The notes under the pieces were generated by a model that saw nothing but the letters and a program-made list of their open reading frames with translations, ran no database searches and had not been told where the DNA came from. Positions 14,169-22,429 of a stretch of DNA of 26,009 nucleotides are shown here, piece after piece. The DNA is from an uncultured Prevotella sp. (GTDB lineage Bacteria; Bacteroidota; Bacteroidia; Bacteroidales; Bacteroidaceae), in the NCBI GenBank assembly GCA_905372445.1, contig CAJPPF010000014.1:1-26009 (forward strand), in the 5' to 3' direction. Numbering within the stretch: the stretch's first letter is position 1; each line of letters starts with the position of its first letter. Both the position numbers and the translations under genes were made by a program.

Positions 14169-15900
14169 GTCTCTTTATTTTCTTTCTTATCTCATCCGCA
14201 TTGAGCGAGCTTTCGTCTAGGGCTTTCATCCAGTTCACTACAGCGCCCGTGGGGTCACCGCAACTGAGATAGATGTCGCCTGCATGGTCGAAGATGGTTG
14301 AGTTGTTCATCGTAGTGTCGCGATGCTCCACGGCACGGTCTATATATTCCTTTGCTTCCATGAAACGCTCCTCGCGGAACAGTATCCATGCATATGTGTC
14401 GAGGAATGTGGTGTTCTCCGGCTCTGCGTCAATGGTTTTCCGACTCATTTGTTCGGCTTTCTTTAAGTCGCCGCCGGCCTCACTGATATAGTAGGCATAG
14501 TTGTTAAGACACGCCATATTCTCTGGATTCCAATGCAGACAACTGTCGTAAGCCTCGAACGACTGTTGTCGTAAGCCTTTCTGATGCAGTATGTCACCCA
14601 TTAATGCGTAGAAGTCGCTGACTAAAGTTTTTTCGTTTTTCTCGTTTATTCGGCTCACTCCACGGCGAAACGCCTTCAGGGCGGCATCGATGTCGTCCTT
14701 TTGGAAATAAGCCATGCCCTGATAATAGCAGAACACCATCTCGTCAGGATTATACTCCAGCGCAGGCTCGCAGAGCATTATAACCTCGTCCCAGCGTTTG
14801 TCGTTCCATTTGTTCTGTAAGAGCTGCAGTCGTGCTCCGGCATTATCCGGAGCAATGGAGAGCACGTGCATGAGAGCATTGTTTATGCTATCCTCCGGCA
14901 TTTCCTTCAGCGTGATGTATGCCGCGTTAAGCAGTGCTATGTCGGAATTATTGGGATCAGCCGCCATGACATCGCGGAATATCTGCAACACCCGTGTGGA
15001 GTCGCCGCCATGACGCTCGTTATCCTCAATCACCTGCTGCATCATCGTCATCTTGGTGCGCGAGGCGGTGTATCTGTTAAGGAGGATCTTGTCGCGATAG
15101 ACATTTGACAGTGAGTCCTCGTTCTGCTGGCGATAGAAATCGTAAAGTGAGGCAGCGACGAACTCATTGTTAGGTTCGTCATTCTCTGCCTGAAGGAATA
15201 TATCGCGGGCATCATCGGCACGGTCGTTCTGCAACAGCCAGTTGCCAAGCATGAGTTTATAGTTCACGTCGTTAGGATGGTCGTCGGAAAGTGCTTTAAG
15301 CGCCTTATACGCCCTTTCCTTGTCGCCTTTGAGCGAGTAGACACGCATCTTTGACAGCACGATTTTCTCGTCAGTACCGTTCATGCGCTCAATGCGCTCA
15401 ATGGTAGACAGCATCTTATCGTAGTCCTTTCCCTGCTGATAGAGATGCAGAAGAATCTCCAGCACATCGTCACGGCTGGGGTTTGAAGCGTAAAGATACT
15501 CGTAGGCATCGATGGCTTTGTCGTATTTACCACTCCGTATGAACCATTGCGCCAGACGCTCATGGTAGAAATCGTTCTTCGGATTCAGTTCTATCGCCTT
15601 TCTGAGATAAAGCTCTGTCACGGAATCATTGTCGAGATCGGAGTAGTAAGCGCCCAGTTGGTAATACACCTCCGGCGCCAACGAGTCGAGCGAAAGGCAA
15701 TGACGGAACAGGTCGAAGGCAGCGGTATAATGTCCGGCATTATACTGGCGCAACGCCTCGAGATAGAAATACTGGTATTCTGCGCTATGAATGCCACTGA
15801 CAAGAGGCTTCGCAACCTTCCTGCCGGGCGAGCATGCAGAAAAAGCTATGGCAACTGCCACAGCAAATAAAAGATATTTCAGTATTACACGTCGGGGCAT
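14158..15900 (-). CDS. TPR-repeat lipoprotein
   Basis: I place the start at 15900 because it gives a clean lipoprotein signal: MPRRVILK, a hydrophobic stretch and lipobox AFSAC (Cys23). An in-frame ATG at 15939, one base past the dut stop, would add 13 polar residues ahead of the signal and is the alternative; 15906 is a third. The 580-residue protein has tetratricopeptide repeats throughout, for example YYQLGAYYSDLDNDSVTELY near the N-terminus and MACLNNYAYYISEAGGDLKK with TFLDTYAWILFREERFMEAK near the C-terminus. TPRs form scaffolds for protein complexes. Its place between dut and the DUF4292/EnvC-like pair suggests an envelope scaffold; the partner is unknown. Confidence 0.85.
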   Translation of the reverse strand: MPRRVILKYLLFAVAVAIAFSACSPGRKVAKPLVSGIHSAEYQYFYLEALRQYNAGHYTAAFDLFRHCLSLDSLAPEVYYQLGAYYSDLDNDSVTELYLRKAIELNPKNDFYHERLAQWFIRSGKYDKAIDAYEYLYASNPSRDDVLEILLHLYQQGKDYDKMLSTIERIERMNGTDEKIVLSKMRVYSLKGDKERAYKALKALSDDHPNDVNYKLMLGNWLLQNDRADDARDIFLQAENDEPNNEFVAASLYDFYRQQNEDSLSNVYRDKILLNRYTASRTKMTMMQQVIEDNERHGGDSTRVLQIFRDVMAADPNNSDIALLNAAYITLKEMPEDSINNALMHVLSIAPDNAGARLQLLQNKWNDKRWDEVIMLCEPALEYNPDEMVFCYYQGMAYFQKDDIDAALKAFRRGVSRINEKNEKTLVSDFYALMGDILHQKGLRQQSFEAYDSCLHWNPENMACLNNYAYYISEAGGDLKKAEQMSRKTIDAEPENTTFLDTYAWILFREERFMEAKEYIDRAVEHRDTTMNNSTIFDHAGDIYLSCGDPTGAVVNWMKALDESSLNADEIRKKIKRHEK

Positions 15901-15940
15901 TGTCATCAACAAAATTCTTGCTTTGTCGGTGTGAGACATA

Positions 15941-16378
15941 CTATTTCACACCCGTATGTCCATAGCCTCCCTCTCCACGCTCGGTCTCATCAAGGACGTC
16001 GACAGCAACAAACCGGCACTGTTCGTGGCGTGCAAACACAAGCTGGGCTATGCGCTCGCCGTCATTAACGGTAAATTCCTCGTTCGAGAGATTGACAAGA
16101 ACTATTCCCAACTCGCCGCGATAGTCGGCATCGATAGTACCCGGTGTGTTCAAGACAGTGACGCCGTGCTTCAGCGCAAGACCCGAACGAGGTCGTACCT
16201 GACACTCGTAGCCGGCAGGAATGGCTATCTTTAATCCCGTAGGGATGAGTCTTCTCTCCAAAGGGCGGAGCACAACGGGGGCATCAATGTTGGCGCGTAT
16301 ATCCATGCCGGCACTGTAGGGTGTGGCATATTCCGGCAGTTTCTGATGACCGGTATTTACAATCTTTACTTCAATCAT
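15941..16378 (-). CDS. dut: dUTP diphosphatase
   Basis: The 145-residue trimeric dUTPase hydrolyses dUTP to dUMP and pyrophosphate, keeping uracil out of DNA and supplying dUMP for dTMP. All five motifs are present in order: PYSAGMDIRA (20-29), RPRSGLALKHG (62-72), GTIDADYRGE (80-89) with the catalytic aspartate, GERIAQLVFA (107-116), and RGEGGYGHTG (134-143), whose tyrosine takes the usual phenylalanine position that stacks on uracil. Length is usual. It leads the run of dut, TPR, DUF4292, EnvC-like and M20 genes and is divergent from dgt. Confidence 0.96.
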   Translation of the reverse strand: MIEVKIVNTGHQKLPEYATPYSAGMDIRANIDAPVVLRPLERRLIPTGLKIAIPAGYECQVRPRSGLALKHGVTVLNTPGTIDADYRGELGIVLVNLSNEEFTVNDGERIAQLVFARHEQCRFVAVDVLDETERGEGGYGHTGVK

Positions 16379-16395
16379 ATCATCTGTATATTATG

Positions 16396-16403
16396 CAAAA
16401 GTA
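16396..16403 (-). promoter_or_regulatory. Candidate -7 box for dut
   Basis: Minus-strand TACTTTTG matches TAnnTTTG and places the transcript start about 12 bases before the dut ATG. No convincing TTG lies 19-21 bases upstream. Confidence 0.5.
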
Positions 16404-16446
16404 CAACTTTTCCGTCGAAACACGTTACGTTTTCGAGAAAAATTAC

Positions 16447-16454
16447 TATTTTTG
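16447..16454 (+). promoter_or_regulatory. Candidate -7 box overlapping the dgt start region
   Basis: TATTTTTG matches TAnnTTTG and ends five bases before the dgt ATG at 16459. If it is used, the transcript starts at or next to the start codon. No good TTG is seen upstream. Confidence 0.4.
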
Positions 16455-16458
16455 CGAT

Positions 16459-17796
16459 ATGAACTGGCAACAACTGATATCAAACATCCGTCTGGGGCAG
16501 GAGCACCGCCACCCGGAACGTCACGACGACCGCTCGGAATTCAAACGCGACTACGACCGTCTGATATTCTCTGCACCATTCCGCCGGCTGCAGAACAAGA
16601 CGCAGGTCTTCCCTCTGCCGGGCAGTATCTTCGTACACAACCGTCTGACCCACTCCCTCGAAGTGGCATCCGTAGGTATGTCGCTGGGCAATGACATCGC
16701 CCGAATCATTACAAAGAAACGTCCTGAGCTGCAAGGCTCGCTCTTCGAGGAGATAGATACAATAGTAGCAACGGCATGTTTGGCACACGACATGGGCAAC
16801 CCTCCGTTCGGACATGCAGGCGAAAAAGCCATACAGACCTTCTTCACCGAGGGCAAGGGTGCCTTTCTGAAGGAAAAGCTATCGCCGGAGACATGGGCTG
16901 ACATCACGCATTTTGAAGGCAACGCCAACGCGTTCAGACTGCTCGCACACCGATTCAAAGGACGACGGGAAGGCGGATTCGCGATGACATACTCCACGCT
17001 TGCGTCTATTGTCAAGTATCCGTACTCCGCACAAGCGATAACAAAAAAAGGAAAGTTCGGCTTCTTCGACGAGGAGAAGCATATATATGAGAAGATAGCC
17101 CGACAGCTGGGCATCAAAAAACTCTCCGCCGATGGTGAGCCGTTGCGCTACAGCCGTCATCCATTAGTGTATCTCGTAGAGGCTGCCGACGATATATGCT
17201 ATGAGATAATGGACCTCGAGGATTCACACAAACTGAAGATTCTCAACTATGAGGAGGTGTCGACGCTGATGCTTAACTTCTTCACGGAGGATGTCAGGGC
17301 GGCTATTTGCCGGCGAATTTCCGACGAGGGCATCACTGACCTCAACGAGCATATCACATATATGCGTGCATCGGTCATCGGCAGATTGGAGGCATTATGC
17401 GCTCAGGTCTTCATCGACCACGAAGAGGAGATACTTGCCGGCACTTTTGAAGGAAGTCTTATCGACCATATTCCCGAAATGGAACGTCAGGCATACCGCA
17501 ACTGCGTGATGGTATCGAAGACGAAGATTTACGATTCAAAGCCAGTGCTTGACGTAGAGTTGTCGGGTTACAAGATAATGGAAACGCTCATGGAGAAAAT
17601 GGTCGAAGCCGTGGTACATCCCGACCGTTACTACTCTAAGCAGCTCATCAACCGCGTATCAAGTCAGTACGACATCAATTCCGACGATCTCGGAACGCGT
17701 ATCATAGCCGTCATAGACTATATCTCAGGCATGACTGACATATATGCTCTGGATGTGTTTCAGAAGATCAACGGTATCAGTCTGCCGGTTGTATAA
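16459..17796 (+). CDS. dgt: Deoxyguanosinetriphosphate triphosphohydrolase (HD superfamily)
   Basis: I choose the ATG at 16459 (MNWQQLISNIRLGQ), giving 445 residues; the longer frame from 16321 would run through the dut start and promoter region and adds no conserved sequence. The HD metal site is intact: H65 in NRLTHS, H110-D111 in AHDMGNPPFGHAGE with H119, and an acidic AADDICYEIMDLED region supplying the last ligand. The DRLIFSAPFRRLQNKTQV segment is typical. The enzyme removes tripolyphosphate from dGTP or other dNTPs, controlling dNTP pools. It is divergent from dut, another dNTP-pool enzyme, and no gene follows it on its strand. Confidence 0.93.
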   Translation: MNWQQLISNIRLGQEHRHPERHDDRSEFKRDYDRLIFSAPFRRLQNKTQVFPLPGSIFVHNRLTHSLEVASVGMSLGNDIARIITKKRPELQGSLFEEIDTIVATACLAHDMGNPPFGHAGEKAIQTFFTEGKGAFLKEKLSPETWADITHFEGNANAFRLLAHRFKGRREGGFAMTYSTLASIVKYPYSAQAITKKGKFGFFDEEKHIYEKIARQLGIKKLSADGEPLRYSRHPLVYLVEAADDICYEIMDLEDSHKLKILNYEEVSTLMLNFFTEDVRAAICRRISDEGITDLNEHITYMRASVIGRLEALCAQVFIDHEEEILAGTFEGSLIDHIPEMERQAYRNCVMVSKTKIYDSKPVLDVELSGYKIMETLMEKMVEAVVHPDRYYSKQLINRVSSQYDINSDDLGTRIIAVIDYISGMTDIYALDVFQKINGISLPVV

Positions 17797-17870
17797 ATCG
17801 GCAACGGCTCATACAGCCAATAGGAGCTTACCTCTGTTCGGGATAAGCACTGCATAAAACAACCGCCATG

Positions 17871-17907
17871 CGCCAGCCGTAGGCGCATAATTTATCACGT
17901 TCCGTCT
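17871..17907 (+). repeat. Diverged family 1 half-unit
   Basis: CGCCAGCCGTAGG is followed by ATTTATCACGTTCCG, the family 1 core with a changed first arm. It lies about 75 bases after the dgt stop, just before a complete element, so the two could be remnants of tandem insertions. Confidence 0.55.
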
Positions 17908-17933
17908 CGCACGAAACCAAGCACGTCAGCCGA

Positions 17934-18041
17934 AGGGGCGTGATTTATCACGTTCCGCCTCCCTCCGTGAAAACAATAATCTATCCAATGCTCGAGAAAT
18001 AAACCCATCGCACTAGGCGGAACGTGATAAATCACGCCCCT
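17934..18041. repeat. Family 1 element, copy A (108 bp, perfect 27-bp terminal inverted repeats)
   Basis: The arms at 17934-17960 and 18015-18041 are perfectly complementary over 27 bases, and each contains CGTGATTTATCACGTTCCG or its complement. A 54-base centre has no ORF but shares CTCCGTGAAAACAA with copy B. The whole is the same length as copy B. It looks like a miniature inverted-repeat element or a mobile hairpin repeat. The GTGAT/ATCAC core inside each arm is itself palindromic. Confidence 0.8.
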
Positions 18042-18216
18042 ACGACATATGCGAATAAACTTAACAAAAAGGCTATTCTGACCGCACGTACAGCCGATAT
18101 TTGCCGGTGCGTTGTCGTTCGTTGCCGAAAAACGCTTGTTTTTGGTATTACGCACAAGGTGTTGATAATCAGCATTATAACCTTGTTTAATGCCGACAAA
18201 ATTAAAAAACAGTTTC

Positions 18217-18323
18217 AAGAACCGCCGTTTCTTGAGTCTAATTCCTACGTTTCTTGCCGATGAAACCGCTGTTTTTATCATTAAGAACCGCCGCTTTTTG
18301 AGCGAAAAAGCATGGAATTAGAC
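18217..18323. repeat. Imperfect inverted and direct repeats in intergenic DNA
   Basis: Direct copies of AAGAACCGCCGTTTCTTGAG lie at 18217-18236 and 18283-18302 with two differences. GTCTAATTCC at 18236-18245 is inverted at 18314-18323. An ACAAGGT/ACCTTGT hairpin lies just before, near 18157-18190. No ORF is credible here. Between 17797 and 18875 only these repeats, the family 1 elements and the terminator were recognised. Confidence 0.45.
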
Positions 18324-18606
18324 AGTTTTTAGCTCTTGTCGGTTCTCGAAAACACGGTTTTATACCATGCTGACTTGACAAATCGTTGTTTTTAATTTTC
18401 TATCTCGCTAAAAAACGCAACGGTAATTTTTCTTGACTATACATAAAGTTTTAGGATAAGATTGCTGTAACTTTTACAAGAACTTTCTTCTTCCGAACTC
18501 GCGGAGAGGCTTACTGCTTGTTTCAAATAGTAATCGCTACTAACAACATTCCTTTTGATTTTGTGTCTTCCACAAGCCGAGAAATGGTCGATATTCGCCG
18601 GACGGC

Positions 18607-18718
18607 GTAGGGGCGTGATTTATCACGTTCCGCCTCTCTCCGTGAAAACAAGCAATCACTCCCACGCCACAAAATGAACCCAGTGTAACAGGCGTAACGT
18701 GATAAATCACGCCCCTAC
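18607..18718. repeat. Family 1 element, copy B (29-bp inverted repeats, one mismatch)
   Basis: Arms at 18607-18635 and 18690-18718 match with a single mismatch (GGCGTAACG for GGCGGAACG in the right arm). The core between 18609 and 18716 is 108 bases, exactly the length of copy A, and its 54-base centre shares CTCCGTGAAAACAA and a GAACCCAGTG-like segment near the right arm. Copy B ends about 90 bases before the terminator of the sus operon. Confidence 0.8.
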
Positions 18719-18806
18719 AGGTTTCATCTTACTCAATTCTTAGCTATAATTTATTTATCGGACACCAATTGTTTATTTATCTTCCTCCTGACAACGCTGA
18801 TAAACG

Positions 18807-18846
18807 AAAAGAAGATGGTCTCCACAATGGGAAACCATCTTCTTTT
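18807..18846. terminator. Bidirectional hairpin terminator after the sus operon
   Basis: AAAAGAAGATGGT at 18807-18819 pairs perfectly with 18834-18846 around a 14-base loop. A-rich and T-rich ends give U runs on both strands. It lies 30 bases past the stop of the SusE/F-position gene on the minus strand and could also stop transcripts from dgt. Confidence 0.85.
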
Positions 18847-18875
18847 ACTTTTTGTTTGACTTATTGAATTCGTTC

Positions 18876-20654
18876 TTAACGCAGTGCTGCAACAGGTCTT
18901 ACCTTAACGTTTTTCTTTACGTTCTTAATACGAAGAACATTTCTCTTGAAGTCTTTCTTTGCCGGTGCACCGGAAGGAGCCGGACCTTTAATCACGAAAG
19001 TCTCGAGGTTGCTATTGTTGTTGCTCTGATCATATCCCCAATATCCGGCACTTGTATAGAAACCGATGTTGAAGAAGAACTGATCGTCCTTCTTATTACT
19101 CTTAGTGGGGAATTGCTTAGGCATCAACGCGTTCATATCGCATAAATACAGGTTACCAGTTTCTTTATCGACGTAACCGGTGAATTGATCGGCGAATGTA
19201 ATGGTGCCATCATCTGGATTCACCGTGAAGACAAAGTCGACTCCTAAGAAACAGTTCTCTATCTTGTAACGGTTATTGTTTGATTCTGATACATAAAGAA
19301 CTAAGTTCTCATCAACAGAAGGCTTACCGTCTTCACCGATAAACACGTATTTATATGTGTAGTCACCAACGAATGCTTTCTTCCATCTCTCCTTCAGAGA
19401 GTTCACGTCTGAGTAAACAAATTGTGTAGAGACGGTCTTCTGTGCAACCTTATCAGCATTGTAAGTCTGCACGATTATGCTGTATACTCCTGCACTTGCG
19501 CCCTCTGGCATAGGAATACGGACATCACCTGCCTCTGTAACATCAACGACATTGCTTAGTGAAGCATCAAAAGAGGTTTCGGAAACTACGCCACCAGTAA
19601 TAACGACAGCCTTGGCAGATGCTACGTCTTTTCCAAGTTTCACATTAGCGACTATAGATACCGCGCCATCAGAAGCCTCATACTTACCGGCATAGGACAC
19701 CTCTGCAGAGTAGTCGGCAATGACAACACCTGGGAAGGTGATGACAAGCTGGCTATCAGAAGTTGTCTGATCCCAGCCACCGACGCCCTTCATATAGAAG
19801 AATGGCGCAATAGAGATCTGTGCAGGAAGTTCGTTAGCCTGATAAGAGAGAACCTTATTGTTCTTCCAGCCTTCGTCGCTTGCCTTATATTTATTGAATC
19901 CTGAAGGATGACAGACATAGATATCTGCATTATACTTGCTATTAAAGAAGCCGGAATTGACATTATTATATACCACAAGACCGTCGGTAGATATTGTGAC
20001 ATCCTTATAAACGTCACCCTTCTTCAATACGGTAATGTCCATAAACTCCGTAAATCCGTCCTTTGGTTCTGAACCGTTTGCCTTAGCAAGCTCATTGAAT
20101 GGCTTTACAATGCGGAAGCGGTTAGGGAAGAGCTTGTTCTGAAGAATCTCAACCTTTGCCTCTTTGACGTTCTCATATATCCAGTTGTCGGTCAATTTTC
20201 CTTTGCCAAGCGATACCCAAGGCTCTGCCTGTCCTATCTTCAGACTAACCGCAGAATTGCCATAAGGTGTATTATATTTGTCGCCAAACGAGAGTTTCAC
20301 ACTGTCGTACTTGCCGGATTGAATCTTCTCCGGGTTGTAGGTGATGACAAGCTTTGTCTCTTTCTGGTCGGCAGCAAATACGACATTATCCGGAATATTG
20401 AGCTCTAAGATATTGCCTTCTGCCTGTTCGACAACGAGAGGAATAGTCACGGCATCAGTGCCCATGCGCATTACAGGTATCTCAACCGTCGAAGCCTCAG
20501 CCTTGACCTCCTGAATGTTCTGCAGCGTATTTGGGAAATACACTTGTTCACTGTTCAAAACTTCTGTAGTAACCTCATCTTCGCTACAAGCAGTAAAACC
20601 AGCCACTACTGCAAGAAGGGTAAGTACAGAAAGTGCTTTATACATATACTTCAT
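18876..20654 (-). CDS. SusE/SusF-position surface lipoprotein
   Basis: The start at 20654 gives 592 residues with a lipoprotein signal (MKYMYKALSVL, lipobox GFTAC, Cys23) followed by SEDE, an acidic stretch of the kind that directs Bacteroidetes lipoproteins to the cell surface. An ATG at 20699 would add 15 polar residues and is less likely. The N-terminal part (YFPNT, then VEIPVMRMGTDAVTIPLVVE) looks like a Calx-beta or similar immunoglobulin-type domain; the rest is strand-rich with a C-terminal barrel-like region (GDYTYKYVFIGEDGKPSVDE). The protein ends in a PAPSGAPAK linker and a very basic tail (FKRNVLRIKNVKKNVKVR). As the third gene after susC and susD it probably binds glycan at the surface. 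No catalytic motif is seen. Confidence 0.75.
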   Translation of the reverse strand: MKYMYKALSVLTLLAVVAGFTACSEDEVTTEVLNSEQVYFPNTLQNIQEVKAEASTVEIPVMRMGTDAVTIPLVVEQAEGNILELNIPDNVVFAADQKETKLVITYNPEKIQSGKYDSVKLSFGDKYNTPYGNSAVSLKIGQAEPWVSLGKGKLTDNWIYENVKEAKVEILQNKLFPNRFRIVKPFNELAKANGSEPKDGFTEFMDITVLKKGDVYKDVTISTDGLVVYNNVNSGFFNSKYNADIYVCHPSGFNKYKASDEGWKNNKVLSYQANELPAQISIAPFFYMKGVGGWDQTTSDSQLVITFPGVVIADYSAEVSYAGKYEASDGAVSIVANVKLGKDVASAKAVVITGGVVSETSFDASLSNVVDVTEAGDVRIPMPEGASAGVYSIIVQTYNADKVAQKTVSTQFVYSDVNSLKERWKKAFVGDYTYKYVFIGEDGKPSVDENLVLYVSESNNNRYKIENCFLGVDFVFTVNPDDGTITFADQFTGYVDKETGNLYLCDMNALMPKQFPTKSNKKDDQFFFNIGFYTSAGYWGYDQSNNNSNLETFVIKGPAPSGAPAKKDFKRNVLRIKNVKKNVKVRPVAALR

Positions 20655-20739
20655 AATAGATCTTGTTTTATTATTTATAATATTCCCTTGTTCCTGCATC
20701 CCTACCAGAGGGTGGTAGGGGCAGGTCTGGAGGTTACTT

Positions 20740-22392
20740 TTAATCTGTTACACCGTCACGGAGGGTAGCGTTCTGATACATTTCAGGTACTTTACCACCG
20801 GTGTTGTTTACTATTGAGGAGTTTGAGTTCGTCTCTTTTATCGGGAATCGCATCAGCAACCATGGGTCTGAAGGGTCGATATTGAAGCGGTACGCATCAG
20901 GAACGTTGCCTTTACCCTGGTCATGGAAACGAACTATAGGCTTACCAAGACGCATGGCATCACTAAAAGCGAAGCCTTCGCCCCATAGCTCCACACGGCG
21001 CTGGAACCAAATCTCATCGGCAAGGCTGCGACCTGATGCAGAAGCATTATATTCCGGGTCACGGTATGTCTTGACGAAATCATTAAGAGTTGCAGTTGCT
21101 CCGTTTTCGTTACCACTCTTTGCAAGCGCCTCTGCCTTGATGAGTATAAGCTCCTCAACACGCATGAACGGGAAGTCTGAGTCGTTCTTGTCGGAGCCAA
21201 TCACCGGAAGACCGAACTTTACGTTTGTATAAGGAAGGTATGCTAACTTGACATTAGGGATAACAAGAGTAGCTATAGCATCTCCTTTTATAATCTTGCC
21301 CGGCTGGTTCGGATCTGGCCATCCGGCATTTTCCAGAAGTGGGGAGTGTAGATTTCTGTCAACCCACCAGCCCTTACGAACGTCGCTGTCAGAGATCTTG
21401 TTATAGAGAAGCTCGTTTATACAAGCATAAACCTGAGTTGCTGGGGCATAACCGTTGGAAGAGAAAGATGAAATCCATGAAGCTGCCGTAGCATATCCCT
21501 TGTTAGCCAAGCTCTCTGTCATATCAAAGCCCCACACCCAGTTCTTGTCGTTGATATCATAGAATGCCGGTGCAGTGAGGGCATTTGCAGTAGCAGGTGA
21601 CAGTCCTTCCTCTTTGCAGAGATCGAGGGCTGCCTGAGCGTCAGCTGCAGCCTCTGCCCATTTCTCCATATTCATATATACACGGGCACGCAGACCGAGT
21701 GCAACGGTCTTGTTGATTCGTGCCTTACTGACGCGGGCAACGGTCAGGTTTTCCACGGCATAATTAAGGTCTGACAGTATAAGATCGTAGATTTCTTTCA
21801 CCGTAGCACGTGGATTGTTGGCAAAATCGGTAGTCTCCTCGGTCACCTTTGGTACGCAGGGCTTATCTTCATTGCCCACATACTTGAACTGGAAGTATGG
21901 TGCGAGGGCGAGATAGTCGAAGGCACGTATGGTACGCGTTTGGGCTATGATATTAACAGCCGGCGCATCCTCACGTCCGGCATAAGCCTTTAGAATATCA
22001 TTAGCATTCTTAATCTGGTTGTAAGGCGTAGCATAACGGACATACGGATTAGCATAGTCCGCATTACGTGAGGTGTATTCACCGCATACATTGAACCAGT
22101 TGTAGCCAGAGTTTGGATACACGATATCGGCAGCCTCAATGTCCTGAGAGATTGCAGACATGATAAATCCGAAGTCATCAGCACGACTAGCTCCAAACAC
22201 AGCGTTCGGCTCACCCATCATAGTGAACATTCCTGAGAATGTAGCCTCTATTCTCTTAGGTATTGCGTAATAGGTATTGTTCACCTGTTCCTGCGAGAGT
22301 GCAAAACCCTGTGGCTCCAATTCGTTGATTTCATTGCAGGCTGTAAGAGCTGAACCTGCAATAGCCAATATAAGGAATCTATTTAATTTCAT
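20740..22392 (-). CDS. SusD/RagB family outer-membrane glycan-binding lipoprotein
   Basis: The start at 22392 gives 550 residues with signal peptide MKLNRFLILAIAGSALTAC and lipidated Cys19; the longer frame from 22422 adds ten residues ahead of the signal. SusD features include an N-terminal helical TPR-like part (NQIKNANDILKAYAGREDAP, then AQTRTIRAFDYLALAPYFQF) and the C-terminal VELWGEGFAFSDAMRLGKPI block, close to the usual ELxGEGxRxxDLxRWG signature. SusD proteins cap the SusC barrel and deliver the glycan. It lies 37 bases after susC and about 85 bases before the third gene. The substrate cannot be read from the sequence. Confidence 0.93.
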   Translation of the reverse strand: MKLNRFLILAIAGSALTACNEINELEPQGFALSQEQVNNTYYAIPKRIEATFSGMFTMMGEPNAVFGASRADDFGFIMSAISQDIEAADIVYPNSGYNWFNVCGEYTSRNADYANPYVRYATPYNQIKNANDILKAYAGREDAPAVNIIAQTRTIRAFDYLALAPYFQFKYVGNEDKPCVPKVTEETTDFANNPRATVKEIYDLILSDLNYAVENLTVARVSKARINKTVALGLRARVYMNMEKWAEAAADAQAALDLCKEEGLSPATANALTAPAFYDINDKNWVWGFDMTESLANKGYATAASWISSFSSNGYAPATQVYACINELLYNKISDSDVRKGWWVDRNLHSPLLENAGWPDPNQPGKIIKGDAIATLVIPNVKLAYLPYTNVKFGLPVIGSDKNDSDFPFMRVEELILIKAEALAKSGNENGATATLNDFVKTYRDPEYNASASGRSLADEIWFQRRVELWGEGFAFSDAMRLGKPIVRFHDQGKGNVPDAYRFNIDPSDPWLLMRFPIKETNSNSSIVNNTGGKVPEMYQNATLRDGVTD

Positions 22393-22429
22393 AATCTTTT
22401 TCGTCTTTATTTTGTTCAACAACGTAGAA

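Noticed and set aside
16321..16458. N-terminal extension of dgt
   Set aside because: It would run back through the dut start codon and both promoter boxes; family members begin near MNWQQL.
17797..18800. Possible CRISPR array because of repeated palindromic units
   Set aside because: Units are irregularly spaced, in both orientations, occur elsewhere in the window and have no cas genes nearby.
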